NCBI GenBank assembly: GCA_022448665.1
Contig: JAKUUO010000018.1
Location: forward strand, 9,487-27,307
Reading direction: 5' to 3'
DNA length: 17,821 nt
Source of the DNA: Candidatus Thalassarchaeum betae
GTDB taxonomy: Archaea > Thermoplasmatota > Poseidoniia > Poseidoniales > Thalassarchaeaceae
Shown: positions 1 to 7,544 of the stretch, piece after piece
Layout: the number at the start of each line of letters is the position of its first letter
Position numbering within the stretch: the first letter of the stretch is position 1
Position numbers and translations under genes: made by a program
Notes under the pieces: model-generated
What the model saw: only the letters and a program-made list of their open reading frames with translations
What the model was told of the DNA's origin: nothing
Database searches by the model: none

Positions 1-1221
1 CTGAACCTCATCCAACCAAGGCTGGAGGGAGATGCCTCTGACAATGCCCAGTTGTGGGCCATGTGTGGAGTTTGCCTATCACAGTTGGAACATGTAGATG
101 ATGCGATTCAGGCTATCGAATATGCAATTTCCATGGGCGAGGATTCGGCAAAGGTCCACTTCAATCTGGCTCAGTTACTGAGAAAGAGCAATCGAGAAGA
201 CGATGCCATGCAATCTCTCGCAAACGCATTATTATGCGACCCGTCGCACATCAACAGCTTGGTTGCAAGGGGTGAGATCTTCCGGGATAGGGGGGATGAT
301 GAATTGGCAGCCCAGAACTGGCGTCGAGTTGTTACGATGGACCCTGAGAATCCAATAAATAATCGGTTGGTAGAATTAGAGGAGGAAGAATCCTCTAGGT
401 CGCTTGGAGAAATTCCGGCGGGAGAGGAGTTCGAAGAGGATGAGGCCGGAGAGGTTGACCAAGTAGAGCCATCCTTCGTAGAAACCAAGTCGTACAAAAT
501 CTCGAAAGCTCACGAACTGACCGATAGCGGAGATCATGTAGCCGCAGTAAATGCGTGGAAGGAGCTGCTTCAGGAAGACAGCCAGTCTGCAGAGATCTGG
601 CACGGCCTAGCCGACGCACTGTCCGTGGCAGGACACATCGAACGGGCACACCAGTGCAGACAGCGGGCTAATGCGATCGAAGAAGGAATTCGGATCGGAG
701 ATGAGGAGAACGAAGCCATAGTAGAAGCTGACCTCATAGAGGCCGCCACACAGGCCGCAGAAAAGACCGGGCATCTGCCCCCCAGTGAACAAGAAAGTGT
801 CAATGTGTCAATTGAATGGTACAACAAAGGCCTCAACCTGCTTGCTGAGGATAACAGCATTGAGGCTTTGAACTGCTTCGAGAAGGCTATCGGTGGAGCG
901 CCCAGGGAAGAACAGGGATTACGAGTCCGGGCACAAAACGGAAGGGGGCATGCACTGTACCAACTGGGTAGGTACCCCGAAAGCATTCAGGCATATCATG
1001 CGGCGATAACGATGGACCCCGCTGGAGTCACTGGAAGAGCGCTCTACAACATGGGCTCATCTTACGCCGCGGTAGAATTGTACTCAGATGCCATCAAGTG
1101 TTTCGAGCAGGCATTGGACCGTGGGTTGGACAAGGATGATGTAAACATCTGCAAAACCCAGATCAACCGATGCAAGTTGTTGCACAAGGAACAAGAGAAG
1201 CGACGCAGGGCCGCAGCCTAG
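1..1221 (+). CDS. TPR-repeat protein, 5' end outside the window
   Basis: The frame is open from the first base, so the gene begins upstream; 406 codons are visible and the stop is TAG at 1219-1221. At least eight tetratricopeptide-like helix pairs can be seen in three blocks: codons about 17-116 (three repeats, with A/G-x-x-x-x-D-A-x-x-x-x-x-A-L patterns and DP at repeat ends), about 165-225 (two), and about 275-395 (three, e.g. the unit ending in ITMDPAG). Blocks are joined by strongly acidic linkers, the first (codons about 122-158) rich in Glu with short EEEE and EEFEEDE runs. The C-terminus is basic (KEQEKRRRAAA). TPR proteins are scaffolds for protein-protein contacts; no enzymatic domain, signal peptide or membrane segment is visible in this part. 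The partner is unknown. It converges on the molybdopterin oxidoreductase gene and overlaps its stop by 4 bp. Confidence 0.85.
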   Translation: MNLIQPRLEGDASDNAQLWAMCGVCLSQLEHVDDAIQAIEYAISMGEDSAKVHFNLAQLLRKSNREDDAMQSLANALLCDPSHINSLVARGEIFRDRGDDELAAQNWRRVVTMDPENPINNRLVELEEEESSRSLGEIPAGEEFEEDEAGEVDQVEPSFVETKSYKISKAHELTDSGDHVAAVNAWKELLQEDSQSAEIWHGLADALSVAGHIERAHQCRQRANAIEEGIRIGDEENEAIVEADLIEAATQAAEKTGHLPPSEQESVNVSIEWYNKGLNLLAEDNSIEALNCFEKAIGGAPREEQGLRVRAQNGRGHALYQLGRYPESIQAYHAAITMDPAGVTGRALYNMGSSYAAVELYSDAIKCFEQALDRGLDKDDVNICKTQINRCKLLHKEQEKRRRAAA

Positions 1222-3500
1222 TCGGTGGCTCTAATTGTCACCACAACCGATTTGCTCGTAGGTGTGTTGCTGCCTTCGGCCACGCTATCCAATGGGACGA
1301 GAACATTCGCCTCAGGGAAGTACGTCGCAATGTTCCCCTTCGGGATTTCATATGGCACGATGTACCATTCCCGTGCATGCAATTCAGTTCCCTCGAAGTG
1401 AGAGGTCAAGTCGACCAAGTCGCCTTCCGACCAGTCATTGTCATCCATATCAGATTGATTCATCAGGACGACCCTGCGTCCTTTGTTGATGCCTCTGTAC
1501 CTATCATCCAATCCATATATCGTCGTATTGTACTGGTCGTGGGAACGGATGGTCATCATAAGATATCGACCAGTTCCGGCAGAGGCACCCGACAGGTCAT
1601 GGACACGGAAGTTAGCGTATCCCGACTCAGTGGGGAATGTCCTGCTATCCCTAGGAGGATTGGGCAGGTAGAAGCCGCCATCCAACCTGACCCTCTCATT
1701 GTAACCCTCGAATCCGGGAATGCTGGCTTCGATCATATCCCTGACCTTGTCATAGTCCTCCGCGAGGTCTTGCCAAGCGATTCCACTTCTTCCGATTCTG
1801 GTATCCAGAGCGCCTGCGATGCCAGAAACGATTGATGGCTCGGATCTCAGCATCCCAGATGCTGGCTTGGAAGAACCCCTTGATGAATGGACAATGCCCA
1901 TGGAGTTCTCAACAGATACAAACTGCTCGCCAACACTGGTATGGTCCTTCTCAGAACGACCCAGACAAGGCAGAATCAATGCGGTGCGGCCTGTGACCAA
2001 ATGCGAGCGGTTCGGTTTGGTAGAGACCTGAGCAGTGATAGAGCAATTGCTCAGGGCAGAGGCGGTGGCTTTTGTATCCGACATGGCTGAGACGAAATTG
2101 CCGCCCATGGAAAGGAACACTTTGGCGGTACCTCCTCGCATCGACTTCACAGCGCGAACTGAGTCCACACCCGGCTTCGTGGGGATTGCGATTCCGGTTG
2201 AGTCGTGCAAATCAGAGAGGAACTTGGCTGATGGGTTGTGATTGATACCAACGGTACGATCTCCTTGGACGTTAGAATGCCCACGAACCGGACAGACGCC
2301 CGCTCCGGGCCTACCGATGTGACCCCCTAGCAACAGCAGATTGGCTATCTCCTGAATTATCGCAACCGAATTGCGATGCTGGGTAAGGCCCATTGCCCAG
2401 CAGACGATGGTGGACTTGGACTTGGAGATTGTAGCACCGAGATTTGATATCACCTCCTGCTCGACTCCGGAACCTGAGACTATCGAATCCCACGAAGTGG
2501 ACTCCACCGCCCGCCTGTAATCAGCGAACCCAAGTGTGTGGGCATCGATGAACTCCATGTCGAGTGCTTCTCTCTGCATCACGACTTTAGCAAGCCCTCT
2601 GAACAAGGCAAAGTCTCCATTTACTCTGACAGGGACATGCTCGTCGGAGATCAAAGTGCCACTGCCTAGGAGTTCTAGGGGTGCTTGAGGGTGCTTGAAG
2701 CGCTTCATGCCGGTTTCCAACAGGGGGTTGATACTGATGATCGAAGCACCGGCGCGCTTAGCATCCCTCAGTGCTGTCAGCATCCTAGGGTGGTTGGTTC
2801 CGGGGTTCTGGCCGACTACGATAATCAGATCGGCTTTGGTGAAGTCATCGAGGGTAACTGTACCCTTACCGATACCGATGGAATCGCTCAAAGCGACCCC
2901 AGATGACTCGTGGCACATGTTCGAGCAATCAGGCAGGTTGTTGGTTCCGAATCTTCGAGCCAACAGTTGCCATAGAAAAGCTGCCTCGTTACTGGTCCTT
3001 CCCGAGGTATAGAATACCGCTTGGTCGGGATTATCAAGGCTGACCAACTCATCCGCGATGATGTCGAAAGCCTCGTCCCACGACAATTCAGAGTAGTAAT
3101 CAGACCCCGGTCTGAGTATCATCGGGTGGGTCAATCTTCCTTGTGAATTCAGCCACTGGTCGGATTTTCGGGAGAGTTCCCCCACTGACCACTGAGACCA
3201 GAATTCCGGTCCGGCTCTCTTTCTGGTTCCCTCGTCTGCGACAGCCTTAGCTCCGTTCTCACAGAACTCCGCTATGGTTCTATGTCCATCGGGATCGGGC
3301 CACGCGCAACCAGGGCAGTCAAAGCCATCGAAGCGATTTACACTGGTGAAGTTCCTGAGTGACGCTAATGTGCCCATCCTAGTAATACCGTGAGACAGCG
3401 AGGAAATGACCGCGGGAATGCCGGCTGCTACATCCTTTGGTTTGGAAAGACTCGGGGGGGACGATTCAGAAGGCGTGGTGGCTGCGACATCTCTCCCCAT
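1218..3500 (-). CDS. Formate dehydrogenase alpha-like molybdopterin oxidoreductase (YdeP/FdhF-like)
   Basis: About 760 aa, catalytic-subunit size for the DMSO-reductase superfamily. In the 760-aa form, the N-terminal DCPGCAWPDP segment (Cys62, Cys65) followed by FCENGAK (Cys80) is the hallmark of the YdeP-type group, described as FDH-alpha-related. NMCHESSG places a Cys near residue 196 at the position that ligates Mo in this family, so no selenocysteine is involved. VGQNPGTNHPR is a cofactor-binding motif, and the C-terminal part from about residue 640 (RSHDQYNTT..., RGINKGRR) is the molybdopterin-dinucleotide-binding domain. Substrate is not determinable; formate oxidation is possible but unproven for this subgroup. 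It lies 48 bp downstream of fdhD, the maturase for such enzymes, and no other FDH subunit is nearby. Start is uncertain: ATG 3500 is preferred, but GTG 3536 (772 aa) and ATG 3527 are in frame and nearer fdhD; none has a clear ribosome-binding site. Confidence 0.88.
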   Translation of the reverse strand: MGRDVAATTPSESSPPSLSKPKDVAAGIPAVISSLSHGITRMGTLASLRNFTSVNRFDGFDCPGCAWPDPDGHRTIAEFCENGAKAVADEGTRKRAGPEFWSQWSVGELSRKSDQWLNSQGRLTHPMILRPGSDYYSELSWDEAFDIIADELVSLDNPDQAVFYTSGRTSNEAAFLWQLLARRFGTNNLPDCSNMCHESSGVALSDSIGIGKGTVTLDDFTKADLIIVVGQNPGTNHPRMLTALRDAKRAGASIISINPLLETGMKRFKHPQAPLELLGSGTLISDEHVPVRVNGDFALFRGLAKVVMQREALDMEFIDAHTLGFADYRRAVESTSWDSIVSGSGVEQEVISNLGATISKSKSTIVCWAMGLTQHRNSVAIIQEIANLLLLGGHIGRPGAGVCPVRGHSNVQGDRTVGINHNPSAKFLSDLHDSTGIAIPTKPGVDSVRAVKSMRGGTAKVFLSMGGNFVSAMSDTKATASALSNCSITAQVSTKPNRSHLVTGRTALILPCLGRSEKDHTSVGEQFVSVENSMGIVHSSRGSSKPASGMLRSEPSIVSGIAGALDTRIGRSGIAWQDLAEDYDKVRDMIEASIPGFEGYNERVRLDGGFYLPNPPRDSRTFPTESGYANFRVHDLSGASAGTGRYLMMTIRSHDQYNTTIYGLDDRYRGINKGRRVVLMNQSDMDDNDWSEGDLVDLTSHFEGTELHAREWYIVPYEIPKGNIATYFPEANVLVPLDSVAEGSNTPTSKSVVVTIRATD

Positions 3501-3548
3501 GAATCGCCAAGGATAGTGATGATACATCAGCGTCACGCAAGACGACCG

Positions 3549-4361
3549 TCAAGAGCGCTCGTTGACCAACCTTCGATTACCGCTGAAGACCGTCATCCTG
3601 TCTTCTCTGGCGAATCCTATCAATGTCATACCATGCTCATTAGCCAGATCCACGGCTAGAGTGCTAGGTGCCCCTACGGCGATGAAAATAGGGAAACCGG
3701 CCCTCAGGGCCTTTTGAACCAACTCAAATGACGCCCTTCCTGAGGCTACAACCATCTCATCACCGATAGGAAATATTTCGCCGCCCATTGCAGCACCGAC
3801 GAGTTTGTCCATCGCATTGTGTCGTCCGATATCCTCGGCGATATCAATGACCTCTCCCGAAGGACCCACTCTGGCACAGGCATGAGTGCCTCCAGTGAGC
3901 TCGAAAATCCTCTGATTGCTCCTTAGTCCGGAGATCGCTAGTGCTACCTCGGTCTGGCCGACTTCGATTTTGTCGCTGAGAGGAGGTCCGTGCATATGCA
4001 ATAGGTTGGATATGGACTCCCTCCCGCAAACCCCGCAGGAAGAAGTTGTAGTAGTCCTCCGAATGTGCTCAGAAGAATTGAATGAGGTACCTTTGGAGAG
4101 TTGTATCTCGATTGTATCAGATAAGGCAACGACTCCTTCGACATCGGACACCTTGTCGATGATCCCTTCGGATAACAGCAAGCCGAGTGCCAGATTCACG
4201 TCGTGCCCGGGTGTCCGCATTGTGATTCCTAGAGAATGGGACTCTGAATCGGGTGTTAGTATCGATATTGATAGTGCGGCTTCAACGGAAACGGAGTCGG
4301 GTTCGCGCGTGGATTTGCCCCTCACGATCCTGGAAACTGGCCTCTGCTCAGTACCGTCCAT
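3549..4361 (-). CDS. fdhD: FdhD, sulfurtransferase for formate dehydrogenase maturation
   Basis: FdhD carries sulfur from a cysteine desulfurase to the molybdenum cofactor of formate dehydrogenase-type enzymes. With start ATG 4361 the protein is 270 aa, normal for the family. Visible family blocks are RTPGHDVNLALGLLLSEGII (about 49-68), SSCGVCG (about 107-113; the CxxC at Cys109/Cys112 is the sulfur-transfer site), TGGTHACA (156-163), EDIGRHNAMDK (176-186) and SGRASFELVQKA (207-218). An upstream in-frame ATG at 4439 would add 26 residues, and the open frame runs further to 4607, but that stretch overlaps the Fe-S carrier gene starting at 4452 on the other strand. The family-like part begins just after 4361. 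It is the first gene of an operon with the molybdopterin oxidoreductase, which supports a dedicated maturase-client pair. Confidence 0.92.
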   Translation of the reverse strand: MDGTEQRPVSRIVRGKSTREPDSVSVEAALSISILTPDSESHSLGITMRTPGHDVNLALGLLLSEGIIDKVSDVEGVVALSDTIEIQLSKGTSFNSSEHIRRTTTTSSCGVCGRESISNLLHMHGPPLSDKIEVGQTEVALAISGLRSNQRIFELTGGTHACARVGPSGEVIDIAEDIGRHNAMDKLVGAAMGGEIFPIGDEMVVASGRASFELVQKALRAGFPIFIAVGAPSTLAVDLANEHGMTLIGFAREDRMTVFSGNRRLVNERS

Positions 4362-4422
4362 GTCCCACGTAATCAGTTCAACGTATTGGGTTATGGCTAA
4401 TCGGTCAGTGAATCTGCAACCG

Positions 4423-4430
4423 TTCAAATA
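4423..4430 (+). promoter_or_regulatory. TATA-like box for the Fe-S carrier gene
   Basis: TTCAAATA is centred about 26 bp upstream of the ATG at 4452. This is the spacing expected for an archaeal TATA box driving a leaderless or nearly leaderless transcript, and no Shine-Dalgarno sequence precedes that ATG. Match by eye only. Confidence 0.4.
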
Positions 4431-4451
4431 CCCCTGCATGAAGGGCTCAAT

Positions 4452-4838
4452 ATGAGTATACTTGGCGGGGATGGATTTACTCTTCCCGTAGTCACACCCG
4501 TCGAAGTGGTAGATGTCCATATCGAATTCACTGATTCGGCCAAGTCTGCAATGAAAGAGAACATGGGTGGTGACGAAAGTTCCCACGTACTGATTATCAG
4601 CGCCCAATCCGGGGGTTGCTCTGGATATCTGTATGACATGAAGATTGCAGAGGATCCCGACGATTCCAATTTCCAGCGCTTAGATGCGGATGGGATTACC
4701 GTCCTGGTGCACAACAAGGACAGTCCACTCTTGGACGGTATTCGCGTCGATTTCAAGGACACGCTAATGGGAGGGGGATTTCAAATCGACAACCCCAATG
4801 CAGACAGATCCTGTGGATGTGGGCAGTCCTTCGGTTGA
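4452..4838 (+). CDS. A-type iron-sulfur carrier (IscA/ErpA/SufA family)
   Basis: A 128-aa HesB/IscA-fold protein that binds and hands on Fe-S clusters to target enzymes. The three invariant cysteines are present: Cys56 in SGGCSGYLYDM and Cys121/Cys123 in the C-terminal CGCGQSFG. The conserved core GIRVDFKD...GGGFQIDNPNA (about 96-118) matches the family. The first about 22 residues are an extension before the usual 'I.fTDSA' beginning of the fold, so an internal start is conceivable, but ATG 4452 has a well-placed TATA-like box. The stop is 6 bp before the YgfZ-like gene, which argues for co-transcription. Its divergent neighbour fdhD serves an enzyme that itself carries an Fe-S cluster. Confidence 0.92.
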   Translation: MSILGGDGFTLPVVTPVEVVDVHIEFTDSAKSAMKENMGGDESSHVLIISAQSGGCSGYLYDMKIAEDPDDSNFQRLDADGITVLVHNKDSPLLDGIRVDFKDTLMGGGFQIDNPNADRSCGCGQSFG

Positions 4839-4844
4839 TGCCTC

Positions 4845-5759
4845 ATGTCCAGTGAGAGTTTTCTTCACCCCTTAGCAGAGGTGTTCATCCTACCCTCGAG
4901 CATCAGTGTTGTCAAAGGCACAGATGCTCTTGAGCACTTGAACCGATCCCTTACTACAGATACAATGCAACTAGGGCTCCACGGCAAGCAGGATGCTCTC
5001 TTGTGCAATGCTAATGGTAGAATTCTGGATCGTTTGACCCTCTGCAACCTCGAAGAACAAGTGATTCTAGTAGGGAATCACGGCACTGGGGGCGATACTC
5101 GTCAGCAATTGCTCCAAGGTGTTCCTTGGGATCAAGATGTGGCCATATTGGATGGAGATGCTGCGATTGGGCACCTCAAACTCGTAGGCAGGGCAGTAGA
5201 CCGTTGTTTGGTGGGGCTGGGTTTCGACCCAACAGATATCGATTTGCAATCATGGACGGAATTCGGCAGCTCTCTGATTTCAAGATCGAAAGCTGGAGAT
5301 TCATTTGTCACGGAAATACTGGTTCCCACAGCAGAGATTGATAATTTGGTGAACATTCTTATCGGTAACGGAGCAGAACAGATTGATTCAGTGAGATGGG
5401 GCGAGCTCCGCATCAGATTAGGTATTCTTGATAGCAATGAGATTAACCCATCCAACCTGCCATTTGAACTCGGTCTGCATGAACTGGTCAAACTAGACAA
5501 GGGGTGCTATCCCGGTCAGGAGATCCATGCTAGGATGGATAGTAGAGGTAGGCTCGCGAGGACGCTAGTCCGGCTTGACTGCAAAACCCCTCCGACGGTT
5601 GGTAAGCACATCCTCCCCGGAATTGGCAGGGTCGTAGTGACATCAAATGCGGAGTATGAAGGAGGGGGGGTTGCCCTTGCCATCATACCGAATGAAGCCA
5701 AAGGATTGAATGAATTAGTCTTCGACGACGGTTCCACGGCGAAAGTGGAGCTAATCTGA
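4845..5759 (+). CDS. ygfZ: YgfZ/IBA57-family folate-binding protein (GcvT-like)
   Basis: A 304-aa GcvT-fold protein. The diagnostic KGCYPGQE motif lies at residues 219-226 (invariant Cys221) and is followed by a basic segment (HARMDSRGRLARTLVRL), the YgfZ/IBA57 signature that separates this family from true glycine-cleavage T proteins. Family members bind tetrahydrofolate and are needed for maturation or repair of certain [4Fe-4S] enzymes; the mitochondrial homologue works with ISCA proteins. Start ATG 4845 lies 6 bp after the stop of the A-type carrier gene, so the two are very likely one transcript and one functional module. Its last 9 bases overlap the convergent membrane-protein gene. Minor alternative: a non-YgfZ GcvT-like aminomethyltransferase, made unlikely by the Cys motif. 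Confidence 0.9.
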   Translation: MSSESFLHPLAEVFILPSSISVVKGTDALEHLNRSLTTDTMQLGLHGKQDALLCNANGRILDRLTLCNLEEQVILVGNHGTGGDTRQQLLQGVPWDQDVAILDGDAAIGHLKLVGRAVDRCLVGLGFDPTDIDLQSWTEFGSSLISRSKAGDSFVTEILVPTAEIDNLVNILIGNGAEQIDSVRWGELRIRLGILDSNEINPSNLPFELGLHELVKLDKGCYPGQEIHARMDSRGRLARTLVRLDCKTPPTVGKHILPGIGRVVVTSNAEYEGGGVALAIIPNEAKGLNELVFDDGSTAKVELI

Positions 5760-6830
5760 AAAATCGTCACTGTCGAACTCGAATACCTCCCCCCTTTCCA
5801 ACCACTCAGAAAGGGGCATTAAGGGAGAGATTCGCAGCGAGCCGAGATTCCTTGTGAACAGGTACAACGTGGGGTCATAATCCTCTACCATCTGTTTCTG
5901 GAATGCCTTGCGTACAGATACTGCGCGTGAGCGGAAGAAACCCAGTTCTACCGTGACGCCAATGATGGTGGCTGTATAGAGTACGAGAAGCACGCTAAGA
6001 GAGAATAACACCGGATCGGCGAACAAGTCGTTCGTGCGCAGTTGGCTCCCATACAGTAACTGTCTAGTCAGCAAGAATACCAGTCCGACGCCGACCAGTG
6101 GGCCCAGAGCATCTTCGACGAACGTGTCCATAGGAGTCAATCTCCTCTTGGTGGGGTCTGCGAAAACCAAAGCATTGGATGTTGCAGCGCGAATAACAGA
6201 GATGAAAGATACCAACGCGATGTAAACCACTCCACTGAGCATGAGTACCCCTCTTGCATCAAGAGGCAGATAGAGTACTACGAGGTATGCGAATAACCCC
6301 AGAAAAACTGTGATTGGCAGCCTGTGTACCGAAGCCAGTATTCGATCCAGTTCCTTAGCGCCATCATCCAGCCGGGGGATGCCTATGATCTCCCACCTTG
6401 TGTTGCCTTGAATCAACTTGGCGAGAAGGGCCAGGGCCCTCTTGTCAATCAACACCCATTCGATAGTCCTGAGGACGGGCATCAGGAATATTGCGATTAT
6501 TGCAGCAAAAAAACCGAGTAAAGGCCAGACTATCAAACCTGGAAGAAGCAGGAAATGCTGCATCCTTAGGGGGTGCAGAAGGTCGGATTCGATGCGAGAT
6601 TGCCTCTCTGGATCTATCAGGAATCTCCTAGCTTCGGCATCAAGTTCAACCCTGTACCTTCTCAATGGGATACCAGCATCGAGTACCCTCCTGACTTTCT
6701 CCCTGTAGTGCTCGTGCTCTGGCTCGGTGCCGACCCACCAACGCCAACCCAATGACAGCGGTAATGCGAGAAACACCGGTGAGAGAAGTATCAGCACGGA
6801 GGTCAGTAGTGCCTCTGATGTTGCAACCAC
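5751..6830 (-). CDS. Unrecognised six-helix integral membrane protein
   Basis: A 359-aa protein I cannot assign to a family. Likely membrane segments by hydrophobicity: about 8-28, 92-118, 172-190, 194-214, 241-258 and 273-297. Between helices 1 and 2 is a charged soluble stretch (about 32-90) with many Arg/Glu; between 2 and 3 is a second soluble loop (about 121-170). The C-terminus (about 300-359) is soluble and ends acidic (EFDSDDFSD). No transport, protease or redox motif was recognised, and there are no cysteines in the helices to suggest heme or metal binding. The start is GTG 6830, chosen because it directly precedes the first hydrophobic segment. It lies 57 bp downstream of the superoxide dismutase gene on the same strand and may share its transcript. 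Confidence 0.75.
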   Translation of the reverse strand: MVATSEALLTSVLILLSPVFLALPLSLGWRWWVGTEPEHEHYREKVRRVLDAGIPLRRYRVELDAEARRFLIDPERQSRIESDLLHPLRMQHFLLLPGLIVWPLLGFFAAIIAIFLMPVLRTIEWVLIDKRALALLAKLIQGNTRWEIIGIPRLDDGAKELDRILASVHRLPITVFLGLFAYLVVLYLPLDARGVLMLSGVVYIALVSFISVIRAATSNALVFADPTKRRLTPMDTFVEDALGPLVGVGLVFLLTRQLLYGSQLRTNDLFADPVLFSLSVLLVLYTATIIGVTVELGFFRSRAVSVRKAFQKQMVEDYDPTLYLFTRNLGSLRISPLMPLSEWLERGEVFEFDSDDFSD

Positions 6831-6887
6831 ACTCTCTGGTCAATGTTCCCCCCAATAATGAAACGGTGCCACCACCGGCGTAGGGCT

Positions 6888-7484
6888 TCAATCACTGACC
6901 ATTGCGTGGCGACGGGAAACCTCATCCCAATCGACAACGTTCCACCATGCCTCGATGTAAGTGGCTCTTCCCGGACCGTACTTCTTGTAGTAGGCATGCT
7001 CCCATACATCGAGTCCTAGAATGGGATCGCAGTATCCATCCATGAGCGGGTTGTCCTGATTTGGAGAAGAGCATATGCATAATTCTCCATCACGGATTCC
7101 CAGCCATGCCCAGCCACTACCAAAGCGAGTCATTGCAGCGTTCTGGAAGGCGGTTTTGAATTCATCAAAGGTACCGAAGGATGCATCGATAGCAGTTGCG
7201 AGAGCTCCGCTGGGGGAGCCACCTCCTGTGGGGGACATGGCCTCCCAGAACTGGCAGTGATTCCACCAACCCCCGCCATTGTTCCTCACAGCTGCGATAC
7301 TGTGATGATTAGAGAGTAGTTCCTCAATCGATTTGTTCTCGAGTCCGTTGGCTTCGATTGCAGCATTGAGATTGTTCGTGTAGGCATTGTGATGCTTGGT
7401 ATGATGTATCTCCATAGTCAGCGCATCTATGTGGGGCTCGAGTGCGTCGTATGCGTAGTTCAAAGCGGGCAGTTCAAAGGACAT
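6888..7484 (-). CDS. sod: Superoxide dismutase, Fe/Mn family, Mn-type signature
   Basis: 198 aa, full family length, cytoplasmic (no signal peptide). It converts superoxide to hydrogen peroxide and oxygen. The four metal ligands are visible: His27 ([11 protein letters not shown]), His76 ([10 protein letters not shown]), Asp159 and His163 (LDVWEHAYY). Residues that separate Mn from Fe enzymes favour Mn: Gly72 four residues before His76, where E. coli FeSOD has Gln, and Gln143 in [10 protein letters not shown], matching the outer-sphere Gln of MnSOD. Cambialistic use cannot be excluded from sequence. Start ATG 7484 begins the canonical [18 protein letters not shown] segment. It is divergent from the SerA-like gene across a 60-bp gap and is followed by the membrane protein. 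Confidence 0.96.
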   Translation of the reverse strand: MSFELPALNYAYDALEPHIDALTMEIHHTKHHNAYTNNLNAAIEANGLENKSIEELLSNHHSIAAVRNNGGGWWNHCQFWEAMSPTGGGSPSGALATAIDASFGTFDEFKTAFQNAAMTRFGSGWAWLGIRDGELCICSSPNQDNPLMDGYCDPILGLDVWEHAYYKKYGPGRATYIEAWWNVVDWDEVSRRHAMVSD

Positions 7485-7510
7485 GCAATCGGTTTACCCA
7501 AGGAGCATCG

Positions 7511-7520
7511 GAATATCAAT
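7511..7520. promoter_or_regulatory. AT box between sod and serA, possibly shared promoter element
   Basis: GAATATCAAT lies in the middle of the 60-bp divergent gap, centred about 31 bp from the sod ATG (7484) and about 30 bp from the putative serA ATG (7545). In each direction it is the best TATA-like element. One box serving both genes is an inference from spacing. Confidence 0.35.
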
Positions 7521-7544
7521 CCTCTCGCCATTGTCTGGGAATTT

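Noticed and set aside
1170..1835. 221-aa plus-strand ORF opposite the molybdoenzyme gene
   Set aside because: Antisense shadow: the minus strand carries clear molybdopterin-binding motifs, while this translation has no recognisable domain and overlaps the TPR gene end.
3050..3100. Possible selenocysteine (in-frame TGA) in the formate dehydrogenase-like gene
   Set aside because: The Mo-ligand position is an ordinary Cys codon (NMCHE) and no in-frame TGA interrupts the gene.
3916..4455. 179-aa plus-strand ORF opposite fdhD
   Set aside because: The FdhD motifs (CGVCG, EDIGRHNAMDK) lie on the minus strand; the plus-strand translation looks random.
4362..4607. N-terminal extension of fdhD to 4607
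   Set aside because: It overlaps the Fe-S carrier gene antisense, and the family-like sequence begins only after ATG 4361; ATG 4439 remains a weaker option.
7389..7544. Upstream extension of the SerA-like frame into sod
   Set aside because: This part is antisense to the conserved SOD N-terminus and gives no dehydrogenase sequence.
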